Positions 1-8,610 are shown, counted from the first letter of the stretch. The stretch is DNA of 64,000 nt from Paenibacillus curdlanolyticus YK9 (GCF_000179615.1 NZ_AEDD01000008.1:62001-126000), one strand, 5' to 3'. Translations and numbers: made by a program. The notes: a model not told the origin generated them from the letters alone.

Positions 1-408
1 GTATTCATAGACGACGGTATCGTTGGAACCTGGCAGTGCTTGTACACGCCTGAAAATGGCTTGAATGCGAGAGATGAGCTCCTGAGGGCTGAAAGGCTTC
101 GTCATATAATCGTCGGCGCCGTTATCGAGTCCAGAAATTTTATCGGTGACATCCTGAAGGGCAGTCAGCATGACGATGGGGACCGCGTTGTTCTGACGGC
201 GAAGCTCACGGCACACTTGAATGCCGTCCATCTTAGGCAGCATGAGATCAAGGACGATAAGATCCGGTCGGAACGGCTTCAGATGCTCGAAGACGGCCTC
301 ACCGTCGTGTACGCAACGTACCTCGTAGCCAGCTAACTTCAAGTTAAACTCGATTAGCATTGAGATGGATGGTTCGTCATCGACGATTAATATTTTCTTC
401 TTAAGCAT
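1..408 (-). CDS. OmpR-family response regulator, N-terminal part (cut by window start)
   Basis: Reading leftward from the ATG at 408 gives MLKKKILIVDDEPSISMLIE and then a full receiver domain, with the phospho-acceptor in LIVLDLMLPKMDG and the conserved Lys in MTKPFSP. The winged-helix DNA-binding half would lie beyond the window edge. The spacing of motifs is that of the PhoP/WalR/PhoB group of two-component regulators, which act in the cytoplasm after phosphorylation by a membrane kinase. The gene is divergent from trmL, sharing a short intergenic region of about 160 bp. Which regulator it is (PhoP, for example) cannot be decided without the output domain or the partner kinase. Confidence 0.9.
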   Translation of the reverse strand, partial: MLKKKILIVDDEPSISMLIEFNLKLAGYEVRCVHDGEAVFEHLKPFRPDLIVLDLMLPKMDGIQVCRELRRQNNAVPIVMLTALQDVTDKISGLDNGADDYMTKPFSPQELISRIQAIFRRVQALPGSNDTVVYEY

Positions 409-572
409 CGTTCTAACCCCTTTGTTTCCATATTATTAACGCGCGTATGCTTGATCTGAGAAGGTTAAGCGGTGTTTGTTTACTGATTATAGGGGTAGAC
501 CGTATTCCTAAGATTATGGTAACGTTAACCGGATGTAAAAATCGGCAGCAAATAGCGAAAGGAATGACGTCA

Positions 573-1040
573 ATGGCTTTTCATATCGTATTAGTGGAAC
601 CGGAGATTCCGGCCAATACAGGCAATATTGCAAGAACATGTGCAGCGACAGGAACTCATCTTCATCTGGTTCGCCCGCTCGGATTCCGTACGGACGACGC
701 AACGCTTAAACGCGCGGGGCTGGATTACTGGTACGCTGTAAATCTGACTTATTACGATAGCTTCAGTGAAGTGGAGGAGCGCTTCAAGGGACATCGTTTC
801 TTCTATGCAAGCACGCGGGCGAATAAGCGCTACAGCGATTTTGAGTATAAAGATGGCGATCTGTTCGTATTCGGCAAGGAGACGAAAGGGCTGCCGCAGG
901 AGCTGCTCGATGCGAATCCGAATCAATTAATCCGGATGCCGATGACGGACAAGGTTCGTTCGCTCAATTTGGCGAATTCGGCTGCCATCGTTGTGTATGA
1001 AGCGTTGCGCCAAACAGATTTCCCTGGCATGCTGGACTAG
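573..1040 (+). CDS. trmL: tRNA (cytidine(34)-2'-O)-methyltransferase TrmL
   Basis: SPOUT-class RNA methyltransferase that 2'-O-methylates the wobble nucleotide of tRNA-Leu isoacceptors, using S-adenosylmethionine. The protein opens with HIVLVEPEIPANTGNIART, the typical TrmL start, and carries the knot motifs FGKETKGLP and IRMPM followed by RSLNLANSAAIVVYEALRQ near the C terminus. The length of 155 residues is that of the family. An upstream ATG at 447 would add 42 residues without similarity to the family; the ATG at 573 has AAAGGA about nine bases before it and is preferred. It stands alone, divergent from the response regulator. Confidence 0.93.
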   Translation: MAFHIVLVEPEIPANTGNIARTCAATGTHLHLVRPLGFRTDDATLKRAGLDYWYAVNLTYYDSFSEVEERFKGHRFFYASTRANKRYSDFEYKDGDLFVFGKETKGLPQELLDANPNQLIRMPMTDKVRSLNLANSAAIVVYEALRQTDFPGMLD

Positions 1041-1269
1041 CTTTGTTTCATCTTGTATCCAACGGGGTAAAAGAGACGAAACGCAAGTACGGCAAGTTGA
1101 ACGCTTTCGGTATGATCATGGTTTAAAATCGCTTGCAGGACTGACAGTAATTGCAGAATCTTAAGAAAAACTAGTTCTGGGAAGGAAAAGTACGCGAACC
1201 ATCGAAAGTCTATAGAGCATAGGTTTCTCATAACTGGCTTGCGAACGAAGACATAAGGAGTGAAAACAG

Positions 1270-1518
1270 ATGAAGCCGGCAGGTGTTGTTCGGAAAGTGG
1301 ACCAATTGGGCCGCATTGTATTGCCTAAATCGCTGCGCAAAAGGTACCAAATGAATGAGGGAGATCCTGTTGAAATTTTGGTGCAGGGTGACCATATCAT
1401 TTTGGAGCGTTATCGCCCAAGATGCGTATTTTGTGGATCAATGGATGATGTTAACGATTTCAAGGAGCGTTATGTATGCGCTGCTTGCATGTCTGACATG
1501 GGGCATCTTCGCCGTTAA
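1270..1518 (+). CDS. AbrB/SpoVT-type regulator with a Cys4 C-terminal tail
   Basis: Residues 1-50 form a swapped-hairpin AbrB DNA-binding domain (VRKVDQLGRIVLPKSLRKRY, then DPVEILVQGDHIILERY), as in AbrB, Abh and SpoVT, which act as transition-state or sporulation regulators. After it, where AbrB has its oligomerisation tail, this 82-residue protein has two CxxC pairs (C52/C55 and C70/C73), which look like a small zinc knuckle. A good AAGGAG lies eight bases before the ATG. The gene is isolated and followed by a strong palindromic terminator. The DNA-binding assignment is firm; zinc binding is inference. Confidence 0.88.
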   Translation: MKPAGVVRKVDQLGRIVLPKSLRKRYQMNEGDPVEILVQGDHIILERYRPRCVFCGSMDDVNDFKERYVCAACMSDMGHLRR

Positions 1519-1540
1519 TTATTTATTCATTATTGTTCGA

Positions 1541-1588
1541 CAAACGAAAAGAAGCTTTCCGCCTAGGCGGAAAGCTTCTTTTCGTTTG
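1541..1588 (+). terminator. Perfect 48-bp palindrome acting as terminator of the AbrB-like gene
   Basis: The two 24-base arms (CAAACGAAAAGAAGCTTTCC then GCCT, and the exact reverse complement) meet without a spacer at CCTAGG. In RNA the centre would open to a small loop, leaving a stem of about 20 bp whose 3' arm contains TTCTTTTCG. It begins 22 bases after the stop codon. Because it is perfectly symmetric it could also terminate transcription arriving from the right. Confidence 0.75.
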
Positions 1589-1622
1589 CTGCGAGCGCGT
1601 AAACCGGTCAATAGACGGCGAT

Positions 1623-1721
1623 TTACAGGCCTTTCGTTTTGTCGTCGTTGTACGACGCCGTCAGAATAGCAGTGATAAACAATGCTGTGACGGTACAGAA
1701 GATAAGAAAGTTAAGCGTCAT
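1623..1721 (-). CDS. Unannotated 32-residue hydrophobic peptide
   Basis: On the minus strand a GGAGGTG site lies six bases before an ATG that opens a 32-codon frame starting MTLNFLIFCTVTALFITAIL and ending in a charged tail (YNDDKTKGL). The first 22 residues form one transmembrane helix. A TATAAT hexamer lies about 30 bases upstream of the start. Known single-pass small proteins of Firmicutes act as regulators or toxins at the membrane, but I do not recognise this one and assign no function. The near-consensus Shine-Dalgarno and -10 argue that it is translated. Confidence 0.6.
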   Translation of the reverse strand: MTLNFLIFCTVTALFITAILTASYNDDKTKGL

Positions 1722-1747
1722 CACGCACACCTCCAATTATTGCTTTT

Positions 1748-1753
1748 ATTATA
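1748..1753 (-). promoter_or_regulatory. Candidate -10 box (TATAAT) for the 32-residue peptide gene
   Basis: Minus-strand TATAAT, 27 bases before the start codon. The -35 position 17 bases upstream reads TTTTCT, which is weak, so the assignment rests mainly on the perfect -10 and its position before a strong ribosome binding site. Confidence 0.45.
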
Positions 1754-1812
1754 CCCAACAGACAGGCAAAAGAAAACGAATTTAATTGTGAACAACTTGT
1801 TACAAGTCGTGA

Positions 1813-3438
1813 TTAGGGCTCCATTTTCCGGAATTGCTGCGGGGATAGCCCGCCATGCTTTTTGAATACTTTGCTGAAATACTTTTCATCGACGTAGCCG
1901 ACCATGGCGGCGATATCGGAAATTTTGTAAGCGCGGTTCGCTAACAGCTTCTTGGCATGCTCCATTCGCAGCCGTTCGACATATTCGGACAAAGTGACGC
2001 CAGTCTCCTGCCGGAAGCGTCGGGATACATATTCCCGGCTTAAGAAGAAACGTCCAGCAAGCTGTTGGAGCGATAAATCCTCCTGCAAATGCCGTTCGAT
2101 ATATTCGATAATATCCCGAATGACGTTGCGCTCTTGGCGAATGAGACGGGCTAACCGCTCGGCCTCCGCGTTCAGCAGCTGATTCCAATGCTCTTCGGTC
2201 TTGGCAAGCGACAGCGTCGTATCGTCTTCGTACAAAAACGGCAGAGTGAGCGGTGGCGTCGAACTTCGCTCTTCCGTATCCGTATCGCGATGCTGCCATC
2301 TCGCCGATGCGATTTCGATCTGTTTGGTCCAGCGTTCAATATGGATCGGCGTGATCGCCGGCAGCTTCTCAACCGCCTCGAACCATTGCCGCAGCGTTGA
2401 TTGGAGCAGCTGCTCGTCGCGGCTCATCAGCGCCAGCCAGACGGGATCGGCGAGCGCAGTGAAGTCTGGCGCTGCTGGCTGCTGTCCGGAGCCTGTGCCA
2501 GCTTCTTTGAGCCCGGGCGACCATACATAGGGTCCGTGCACCGACAATAGGTTGCGAAGCAGGCATGCGGTTTGCGCAGTTTCAACAGCCATCGCAGCAT
2601 TAGCCGGAAACGGCATCAAATGGCCGACACCGGCATGGAAGGGCAAGCCGAAGGTATCGCGCAGCGCATGAGTGAGCTGCTCCGCCCGCTGGCAGGCACG
2701 GTCTGCGCCTCGCCACAGCAGGACGATGAGCTCCTCAGGGTCTCTTGTCGAGCGAAACGCGCAGCCGTCGTTCCATTCGTGGACGACAAAGTCGTTTAAT
2801 ACGTTTTGAATCGCGAACACGGCCAAGTCCCGGTCATGCCCGAATCGTTTGAGCAGCGGCGCCATAACGGGCTGCAGCGAGAACAAAATGGCGCAGCAAT
2901 CCGTCGCGCTGGCGAGCAGCGGGAATTGCTCGGTCAGTTGGGCGATGACGGTGTCCGTGTCGCATTTGGGCTGAATGAGCTGTCCGAACAGATAGTCGCG
3001 GTAGACGGGCTTGTACTGATTCAACGTAATGCCCTGCTCGATCTGCTGCAGCCGCTGCTGCTCTTCTTCATTCAATTGTTCGATCGCCCGATACACGGCA
3101 TCGAGCAATTGGGCAGGGTCGATTGGCTTTAGCAAATAATCGATGCCGCCATACTTTAATGTATGCCTGACATAACGAAAATCATTAAATCCGCTGATGA
3201 CAATGAGCTTCGCCAGCGGTGCGTTTTCATTGACCCATTCGAGCAGCCGCATTCCGTCAGCTACAGGCATATGCATATCGGTCACGATGATGGAGGGATG
3301 CTTGTTTAAAATAATCGCCTTGGCGCTTTCGCCGTTCTCTGCTTCCAGCAGCTCCTGCACGCCAAGCCGTTCCCAAGGCACGAGCAGCTTCGCTGCCTCG
3401 CGAGCATGCTGCTCATCATCGACGATGAGGACGTTCAT
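1813..3438 (-). CDS. YesN-type response regulator (receiver plus AraC helix-turn-helix)
   Basis: A 541-residue transcription factor. The N-terminal receiver domain (about 1-120) has the acidic pair in VDDEQ, phospho-acceptor D54 in VTDMHMP and the Lys in LLKPIDP. A poorly conserved middle region follows. The last 100 residues are an AraC-type double helix-turn-helix (DLSLQQLAGRFFLSREYVSR ... ISDIAAMVGYVDEKYFSKVF). The start overlaps the stop of the upstream kinase gene by four bases (ATGA), so the two are co-translated. The pair is divergent from a sugar permease operon at 5438, its probable target; YesN-like proteins usually activate adjacent carbohydrate transport genes when the kinase senses an extracellular sugar. 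Confidence 0.93.
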   Translation of the reverse strand: MNVLIVDDEQHAREAAKLLVPWERLGVQELLEAENGESAKAIILNKHPSIIVTDMHMPVADGMRLLEWVNENAPLAKLIVISGFNDFRYVRHTLKYGGIDYLLKPIDPAQLLDAVYRAIEQLNEEEQQRLQQIEQGITLNQYKPVYRDYLFGQLIQPKCDTDTVIAQLTEQFPLLASATDCCAILFSLQPVMAPLLKRFGHDRDLAVFAIQNVLNDFVVHEWNDGCAFRSTRDPEELIVLLWRGADRACQRAEQLTHALRDTFGLPFHAGVGHLMPFPANAAMAVETAQTACLLRNLLSVHGPYVWSPGLKEAGTGSGQQPAAPDFTALADPVWLALMSRDEQLLQSTLRQWFEAVEKLPAITPIHIERWTKQIEIASARWQHRDTDTEERSSTPPLTLPFLYEDDTTLSLAKTEEHWNQLLNAEAERLARLIRQERNVIRDIIEYIERHLQEDLSLQQLAGRFFLSREYVSRRFRQETGVTLSEYVERLRMEHAKKLLANRAYKISDIAAMVGYVDEKYFSKVFKKHGGLSPQQFRKMEP

Positions 3439-5252
3439 AGTTTCTTATCTCCTTCCTCATAGATGATTGGTACGACTAACGTAACACGGAGACCGCCTCT
3501 TGCGCCATGGTCAAGCTTCAGATCAGCCTCTTCCCCGCAATTAAGCCGCAATCGCGAACGGACATTGGCTAATCCAATATGCTCCTGATCGCCAACGCCT
3601 TGATGCTCTACGAGGCTGCGCAGCTCTTTCAGCCGTTCATCCGTCAGCGGCGTTCCATCATCCTCTACGCTAATGATGATGCATTCCTCCTGAAGATACG
3701 CCGCGATCCGGACATGCATGAATCCGCCGGCCGGGTCGAAGGCGTGCTTGAATACATTTTCTGCGAGCGGCTGCAAAATCATGCGCGGAACGGGCAGCAT
3801 TGCGATGCCCGGCGCCGTTTCAATAACGTAATCAAGCTTGTCGCCAAACCGATGCTTTTGCAGCTCCATATATGCCGTCGTGTGCTCGATTTCTTGCGAT
3901 AGCGTGACGGGCTTATCCGAACCGCTCATCGAATAGCGCATGAGCTTGCCGAGCAGCATGACGAGCTGGTAGACGCTCGGCGCACCGCTCTGAAGCGCAG
4001 CCGTACCGATCATTTGCAGCGCGTTATATAGAAAATGGGGCTGTACCTGCGACTGAAGCGCTTTGAGCTGATTCGTTTTGTTCGCGATTTCGAGCTTGTA
4101 TTCACGCAGGACAAGATTGTTGATCGTTTCCATCATAAGCCGGAAACGCCTTGCAAGCACGCCGATCTCATCCGTTCGGTTCAACCGAATGTCGATGTCG
4201 AGCTCGCCGGATTGGATCCGGTTGACGTAGCCAGTGAGCTGGCGAATCGGCGACGTAATCCAGAAGGATACATAAATGGCCATGGCAATTACAATAATAG
4301 CGGAGACAACGAGCACGATCGTATTGACCAGCGTTACTTGCCGCGTGCCCGCTTGAAGCGTCGAGTCCGGAATCATTTTGACAATCGTCCAGTGCATGCT
4401 GCCTTCATCGAGTCGATCGTAGACATAAACGCCGTTAAAATCATCAGTCTTTGCAACCTTGTAGCCGCTGCCGTCCTTAGCTGCAACAATTTTGCGGCCT
4501 TCGCTGTCGCTCCAAAGCTTTCCGATCCCTTCGAGCTGAGGGCCATATACGACCGTGCCGTCTTCCGACAACAGATAAAGCTGCTCTACGCTGCTGTCGT
4601 ACAACTCGTGGCAGATGACGTCAATGACCGAGGTATTAATGTCAATCGCAAGAGTTCCAAGCTGCTCATCAGACGGAATGCGCAGAATATTACGATGGAG
4701 CGTAACGACACGCCGCGGCGTGTAATAAGGGGGCTTGCTTATCCCATAATTGCCGCTTTCATGAGTCGCCTCGAATACTGCAGCCACTTTCGCGTTGCGC
4801 AGCTCGGCTGCGTTGGCTGGAGTAGCTTGGTTGTCTTTCTTCGTATTGCCTTCGACCACGAGGTAGCCGCGTTGGACTTTGTCTGCATGGAGGTAGACCT
4901 GATGCACTTCTTTGACGGCGAGCGCGATGGCTTGCAGGCTTTTGTAAAACTCTTGTTCTGACAAGTAGTCCTGCCTGCCTTGCTCCAAGACGCGATATAA
5001 CGTATCGCCGCCAGAGCTTGCCCCGTTATAGACGAGCAATGAAGCTTGCGTAACCGTCGAGAGATAATGCTGAAGATTTGTCTTGCCTTGGTACAGTAAG
5101 TTGGATGCGGTTTTCACCTTATCCTCCGTAACGATCGCTGAAGTGCGTGCGTTTGTGATAAGGATGGACGCCGTGAGCGGAACGGCAATCGCCAGGATTA
5201 AAAAAATAATCAGCTTGGCGCGAAGGCTGCGTTGGAGCTTGTAAAACCTCAT
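3435..5252 (-). CDS. YesM-type sensor histidine kinase
   Basis: A 605-residue membrane kinase. Residues about 10-32 form the first membrane helix, followed by a large extracellular sensor region and a second helix near 295-320, a HAMP domain (FWITSPIRQLTGYVNRIQSG), the His_kinase box QSQVQPHFLYNALQ with phospho-acceptor H406, and a C-terminal ATPase domain (ILQPLAENVFKHAF; the last glycine box reads IGLANVRSRL). The start at 5252 follows GAGAGGA by about nine bases; a longer frame to 5342 adds 30 residues without a site. It forms an operon with the YesN-type regulator. The ligand is not predictable from sequence. Confidence 0.92.
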   Translation of the reverse strand: MRFYKLQRSLRAKLIIFLILAIAVPLTASILITNARTSAIVTEDKVKTASNLLYQGKTNLQHYLSTVTQASLLVYNGASSGGDTLYRVLEQGRQDYLSEQEFYKSLQAIALAVKEVHQVYLHADKVQRGYLVVEGNTKKDNQATPANAAELRNAKVAAVFEATHESGNYGISKPPYYTPRRVVTLHRNILRIPSDEQLGTLAIDINTSVIDVICHELYDSSVEQLYLLSEDGTVVYGPQLEGIGKLWSDSEGRKIVAAKDGSGYKVAKTDDFNGVYVYDRLDEGSMHWTIVKMIPDSTLQAGTRQVTLVNTIVLVVSAIIVIAMAIYVSFWITSPIRQLTGYVNRIQSGELDIDIRLNRTDEIGVLARRFRLMMETINNLVLREYKLEIANKTNQLKALQSQVQPHFLYNALQMIGTAALQSGAPSVYQLVMLLGKLMRYSMSGSDKPVTLSQEIEHTTAYMELQKHRFGDKLDYVIETAPGIAMLPVPRMILQPLAENVFKHAFDPAGGFMHVRIAAYLQEECIIISVEDDGTPLTDERLKELRSLVEHQGVGDQEHIGLANVRSRLRLNCGEEADLKLDHGARGGLRVTLVVPIIYEEGDKKL

Positions 5253-5313
5253 ATTGGACATCCTCTCGAGCGATTTGTCAGCATTTGTAGAAGTTAGTCG
5301 GGGAATACTGGTT

Positions 5314-5342
5314 ATTATAGTGAATGCGCAACCGATGATCAA
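5314..5342 (-). promoter_or_regulatory. Sigma-A type promoter for the YesM/YesN pair
   Basis: On the minus strand TTGATC (5337-5342) and TATAAT (5314-5319) are separated by exactly 17 bases, about 60 bases before the kinase start. The divergent permease operon begins only 96 bp to the right, so the regulator operator is probably in the same interval. Confidence 0.6.
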
Positions 5343-5437
5343 TATGTTCCACCTTTCCGGTCACGTTCGTCTGTGTGCGGGTTGCGGCGCGGATTTTATA
5401 CTTAAGGTACAAACACGCTGAAGGGGGCGCTAGCGCC

Positions 5438-6319
5438 ATGACGAAAAAATGGTTTAATGCCGGATGGATGCAGCAACTTGTATTCACGGGACCGGCTACA
5501 ATCGCTTTCTCTATCATCGTACTGCTGCCATTCGTGCTGGGCATGTATTATGCGTTCACCGATTGGAATGGCGTAGCAGATACGGTTAAATTCGTCGGAT
5601 TCGATAACTTTGTAGCAGCTTTCAAAGACGATAGCTTCCGTAGTTCGTTCGCATTTACTGCGAAATTGACGATCTTCGCCGTCATTCTGACCAATGTTGT
5701 CGCATTTCTGCTTGCGTTGCTGTTAACGCAGCCGATCAAGCTGAAGAACATATTGCGCACCGTTTTCTTCCTGCCTAACGTAATTGGCGGTTTGCTGCTC
5801 GGCTTTATCTGGCAGTTCATTTTTATCAAAGGCTTCGCGGCGATCGGCAAATCAACGGATTGGCATTTGTTCAAGCTTCCTTGGCTCGGTGATGAGCAAA
5901 CGTCCTTCTGGGCAATTGTCATCGTAAGCATCTGGAGCGGAGCAGGTTATCTGATGGTCATCTACATCGCGGCGCTGATCAACGTACCGCAGGATTTGAC
6001 CGAAGCGGCTTCCATCGACGGGGCTACAGCTTGGCAGCGGATGCGGCACATCATTTTCCCGCTCGTTATGCCGGCTGTCACGATCAGCTTGTTCCTTGCA
6101 TTATCCTGGTCGTTCAAAGCGTTCGATGTGATCTTGTCGCTGACGAAGGGCGGGCCGTTCAACTCGACCCAATCCGTCGCGCTTAACATCTATACCGAAG
6201 CATTCCAAAACAATCGCTATGGCCTCGGTACAGCGAAAGCGTTTATCTTCTTCCTCATCGTAGCGGCAATCACGACGCTGCAAGTGTGGCTGACGAAAAA
6301 ACGGGAGGTGCAAGCATAA
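5438..6319 (+). CDS. Carbohydrate ABC transporter permease, MalF/UgpA type
   Basis: A 293-residue inner-membrane permease with six predicted helices and the binding-protein-dependent transport signature that docks to the ATPase (EAASIDGATAWQRMRHIIFPL, residues about 190-210). AAGGGGG precedes the ATG at 5438; a longer frame from 5375 lacks a site. Its stop overlaps the start of the second permease (TAATG). With that permease and the lipoprotein at 7276 it makes a complete importer apart from the ATPase, which is not encoded nearby and is presumably the shared MsmX-type protein. Expression is probably controlled by the divergent two-component pair. Confidence 0.93.
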   Translation: MTKKWFNAGWMQQLVFTGPATIAFSIIVLLPFVLGMYYAFTDWNGVADTVKFVGFDNFVAAFKDDSFRSSFAFTAKLTIFAVILTNVVAFLLALLLTQPIKLKNILRTVFFLPNVIGGLLLGFIWQFIFIKGFAAIGKSTDWHLFKLPWLGDEQTSFWAIVIVSIWSGAGYLMVIYIAALINVPQDLTEAASIDGATAWQRMRHIIFPLVMPAVTISLFLALSWSFKAFDVILSLTKGGPFNSTQSVALNIYTEAFQNNRYGLGTAKAFIFFLIVAAITTLQVWLTKKREVQA

Positions 6320-7149
6320 TGAAATCCCGTACTTACAATGGCAAAACGTTCACGATGGAAATAGGGGCTATCCTGCTTGCGCTGCTGTTCCTCGTGCCGT
6401 TCTACTTCTTAATTGCGAATTCGTTCAAGTCGTTCGCTGATATCCTGCTCGATTCCGCAGCGCTGCCTAAGTCACTGCAGTGGGCGAACTACGAGAAAGC
6501 GTTCGATATCATGAACTTTAAGAAAGCGTTCAGCAACTCCTTCATCATTACGGTGACGAGTGTTGCCGGACTCGCGGTATTCGGCTCCATGGCAGCTTAT
6601 CGCATGGTTCGCAAGCCAAACTGGTACAACAACTTGCTCTTTACGATGTTCGTGGCTGCGATGGTTATCCCGTTCCAATCGATCATGATTCCGCTGATGA
6701 AGGTTGGCAACTGGTTCCATCTGATCAATAGCATTCCTGGTATTTGGCTTTGCTATCTTGGCTTCGGATCGTCCCTGACGATCTTCCTCTATCACGGTTT
6801 CGTGAAGTCGATTCCTGTCGAGGTTGAGGAAGCCGCAGTCGTTGATGGCTGCTCGCCATATGGCGTATTCTGGCGGATTGTGTTCCCGCTGCTGAAGCCG
6901 ATGACGGTTACCATCATTATTTTGAACAGCTTGTGGATCTGGAACGACTTCCTGCTGCCGCAGCTTATGCTCGGCCCGGAGCTTCGCACCATCCCGCTGT
7001 CGACCTACTCGTTCTTCGGTCAATATACGAAGCAATGGGATCTCGCGCTTGCCGCGCTCGTCATGGGCGTACTGCCAATCGTTATTTTCTTCTTGTTCTT
7101 GCAGAAGCATATTATCGAGGGTATTACGGCAGGCTCGGTCAAAGGGTAA
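6319..7149 (+). CDS. Carbohydrate ABC transporter permease, MalG/UgpE type
   Basis: The second permease of the importer, 276 residues. It has the usual MalG topology and the cytoplasmic loop motif EAAVVDGCSPYGVFWRIVFP, and ends in IIEGITAGSVKG, the standard C terminus of the family. GGAGGTG lies eight bases before the ATG, which overlaps the previous stop codon, so the two subunits are translated together. It pairs with the MalF-type subunit in the membrane to form the channel. Confidence 0.93.
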   Translation: MKSRTYNGKTFTMEIGAILLALLFLVPFYFLIANSFKSFADILLDSAALPKSLQWANYEKAFDIMNFKKAFSNSFIITVTSVAGLAVFGSMAAYRMVRKPNWYNNLLFTMFVAAMVIPFQSIMIPLMKVGNWFHLINSIPGIWLCYLGFGSSLTIFLYHGFVKSIPVEVEEAAVVDGCSPYGVFWRIVFPLLKPMTVTIIILNSLWIWNDFLLPQLMLGPELRTIPLSTYSFFGQYTKQWDLALAALVMGVLPIVIFFLFLQKHIIEGITAGSVKG

Positions 7150-7194
7150 AACGGCTAGGTCAACAATCTCCACCTTTTTGTTCAATGTGGTCGG

Positions 7195-7209
7195 TGTGAG
7201 CGGTTTCAT
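7195..7209 (-). promoter_or_regulatory. Candidate cre site (CcpA operator)
   Basis: The minus-strand 15-mer ATGAAACCGCTCACA matches every fixed position of the catabolite-responsive element consensus WTGNAANCGNWNNCW. It lies 67 bp before the binding-protein gene and just upstream of a TATACT (7218-7223), where it would block RNA polymerase. This suggests that the binding protein, the subunit needed in excess, has its own glucose-repressed promoter. Confidence 0.6.
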
Positions 7210-7217
7210 CGATCCGG

Positions 7218-7223
7218 TATACT
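7218..7223 (+). promoter_or_regulatory. Candidate -10 box before the binding-protein gene
   Basis: TATACT, 53 bases upstream of the ATG at 7276. The -35 region 17 bases upstream falls inside the cre-like site and is poor (TGTGAG), as in promoters that need an activator. It would give an internal transcript for the binding protein alone. Confidence 0.4.
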
Positions 7224-7275
7224 GAAGTTGTTCAGGCAAGACACTGTGTGACCAAGAAAAAGGGAGGTTTTACAG

Positions 7276-8592
7276 ATGAAAAAGACATTGTTGATCGTAA
7301 TGACATTCGTATTGATGGCTACGCTTGCTGCGTGCGGCGGTGCGAAAAAAGAAGACTCAGGTACAGATAAAAATACTTCGACTGACAACACGAATACTGA
7401 ACAAAAGTCCGATGAGCCTGTAACGATTAAAATGTTCCAATTCAAGGTTGAAATTGCAGACGCGCTTAACAAACTGACAGAAGAATACAAAAAAGTTCAT
7501 CCTAACGTAACGATTAAAGTTGAAACAGTTGGCGGCGGCGCGGACTACGGCGCAGCGCTGAAAGCGAAATTCGCTTCCGGCGACGAGCCTGACATTTTCA
7601 ACAACGGCGGCTTTAACGAAAGAGAAACGTGGCAGAACCGTCTGGAAGATCTGTCCGATCAACCTTGGGTATCTGACGTAATCGACGTTGCGAAAGAGCC
7701 AATGACGAAAGACGGCAAAATCTACGGTATGCCAATCAACCTTGAAGGTTATGGCTTCATCTACAACAAAGATCTGTTCGCAAAAGCAGGCATCACGACG
7801 CTGCCTAAAACGATCACTGAGCTGAAAGACGCTGCTGAGAAGCTCAAAGCTGCTGGCATCACGCCTTTCGCTAACGGCTACCAAGAATGGTGGATCCTCG
7901 GCATTCACAACTTCAACGTAGGCGTAGCTAACCAAGATGATCCGAATGCTTTCGTAGCTGCAATGAATGCAGGTACGGGCACGACGAAAAACAACCCTGT
8001 GTTGGATCAATGGGCTAACCTGCTTGACCTGACGCTGAAATATGGCAACGAAAACCCGTTGACGACGGACTACAACACGCAAGTAACGACGTTTGCTAGC
8101 GGTCAAGCTGCAATGATGCAACAAGGTAACTGGACGCAAGTTCAAATCGACGGCATCAACAAAGATCTGAACCTTGGCGTACTGCCAATGCCGATCAGCG
8201 ACGACGCTGCTAAAAATGACAACCTGTATGTTGGCGTTCCTAACAACTGGGTAATCAACAACAACTCCAAAGTTAAAGCAGAAGCAAAAGAATTCCTGAA
8301 CTGGCTCGCTACGTCCGACATCGGTAAACAATACACGGTTGAGCAATTCAAGTTCATCCCTGCATTCAAATCGATCGAAGTAAAAGACCCTGCTATTCTC
8401 GGCGACATCGCGAACGACATTATCGCGTACAGCAAAGAAGGCAAAACGAAGAGCTGGAACTGGTTCAAATATCCAGAAGGCGTTCAACAAGAACTGGGCG
8501 CTTCCATCCAAGCGTACATCGCGAAGAAGCTGGATCGTGCTGGCCTGTTCGATGTTATCGATACGAAGTGGAAAGATCTCGCGAAGAAGTAA
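7276..8592 (+). CDS. Extracellular sugar-binding lipoprotein (family 1)
   Basis: A 438-residue solute-binding protein of an ABC importer. It begins with a lipoprotein signal peptide ending in the lipobox LAAC (Cys20), followed by a charged, Thr/Ser-rich linker, then the two-lobed binding fold (VTIKMFQFKVEIADALNKLT ... GEEPDIFNNGG-like segment, YGMPINLEGYGFIYNKDLF, and FASGQAAMMQQGNWT). It is anchored outside the membrane and hands sugars to the permeases encoded just upstream. GGGAGG precedes the start. Codon use is strongly biased to one codon per residue, as in highly expressed genes, fitting a separate promoter. Confidence 0.93.
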   Translation: MKKTLLIVMTFVLMATLAACGGAKKEDSGTDKNTSTDNTNTEQKSDEPVTIKMFQFKVEIADALNKLTEEYKKVHPNVTIKVETVGGGADYGAALKAKFASGDEPDIFNNGGFNERETWQNRLEDLSDQPWVSDVIDVAKEPMTKDGKIYGMPINLEGYGFIYNKDLFAKAGITTLPKTITELKDAAEKLKAAGITPFANGYQEWWILGIHNFNVGVANQDDPNAFVAAMNAGTGTTKNNPVLDQWANLLDLTLKYGNENPLTTDYNTQVTTFASGQAAMMQQGNWTQVQIDGINKDLNLGVLPMPISDDAAKNDNLYVGVPNNWVINNNSKVKAEAKEFLNWLATSDIGKQYTVEQFKFIPAFKSIEVKDPAILGDIANDIIAYSKEGKTKSWNWFKYPEGVQQELGASIQAYIAKKLDRAGLFDVIDTKWKDLAKK

Positions 8593-8610
8593 GCGAGCAT
8601 CTCTTATAGT

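Noticed and set aside
4035-4961. 308-codon frame opposite the YesM-type kinase
   Set aside because: Antisense shadow of a gene with clear kinase motifs; no family resemblance.
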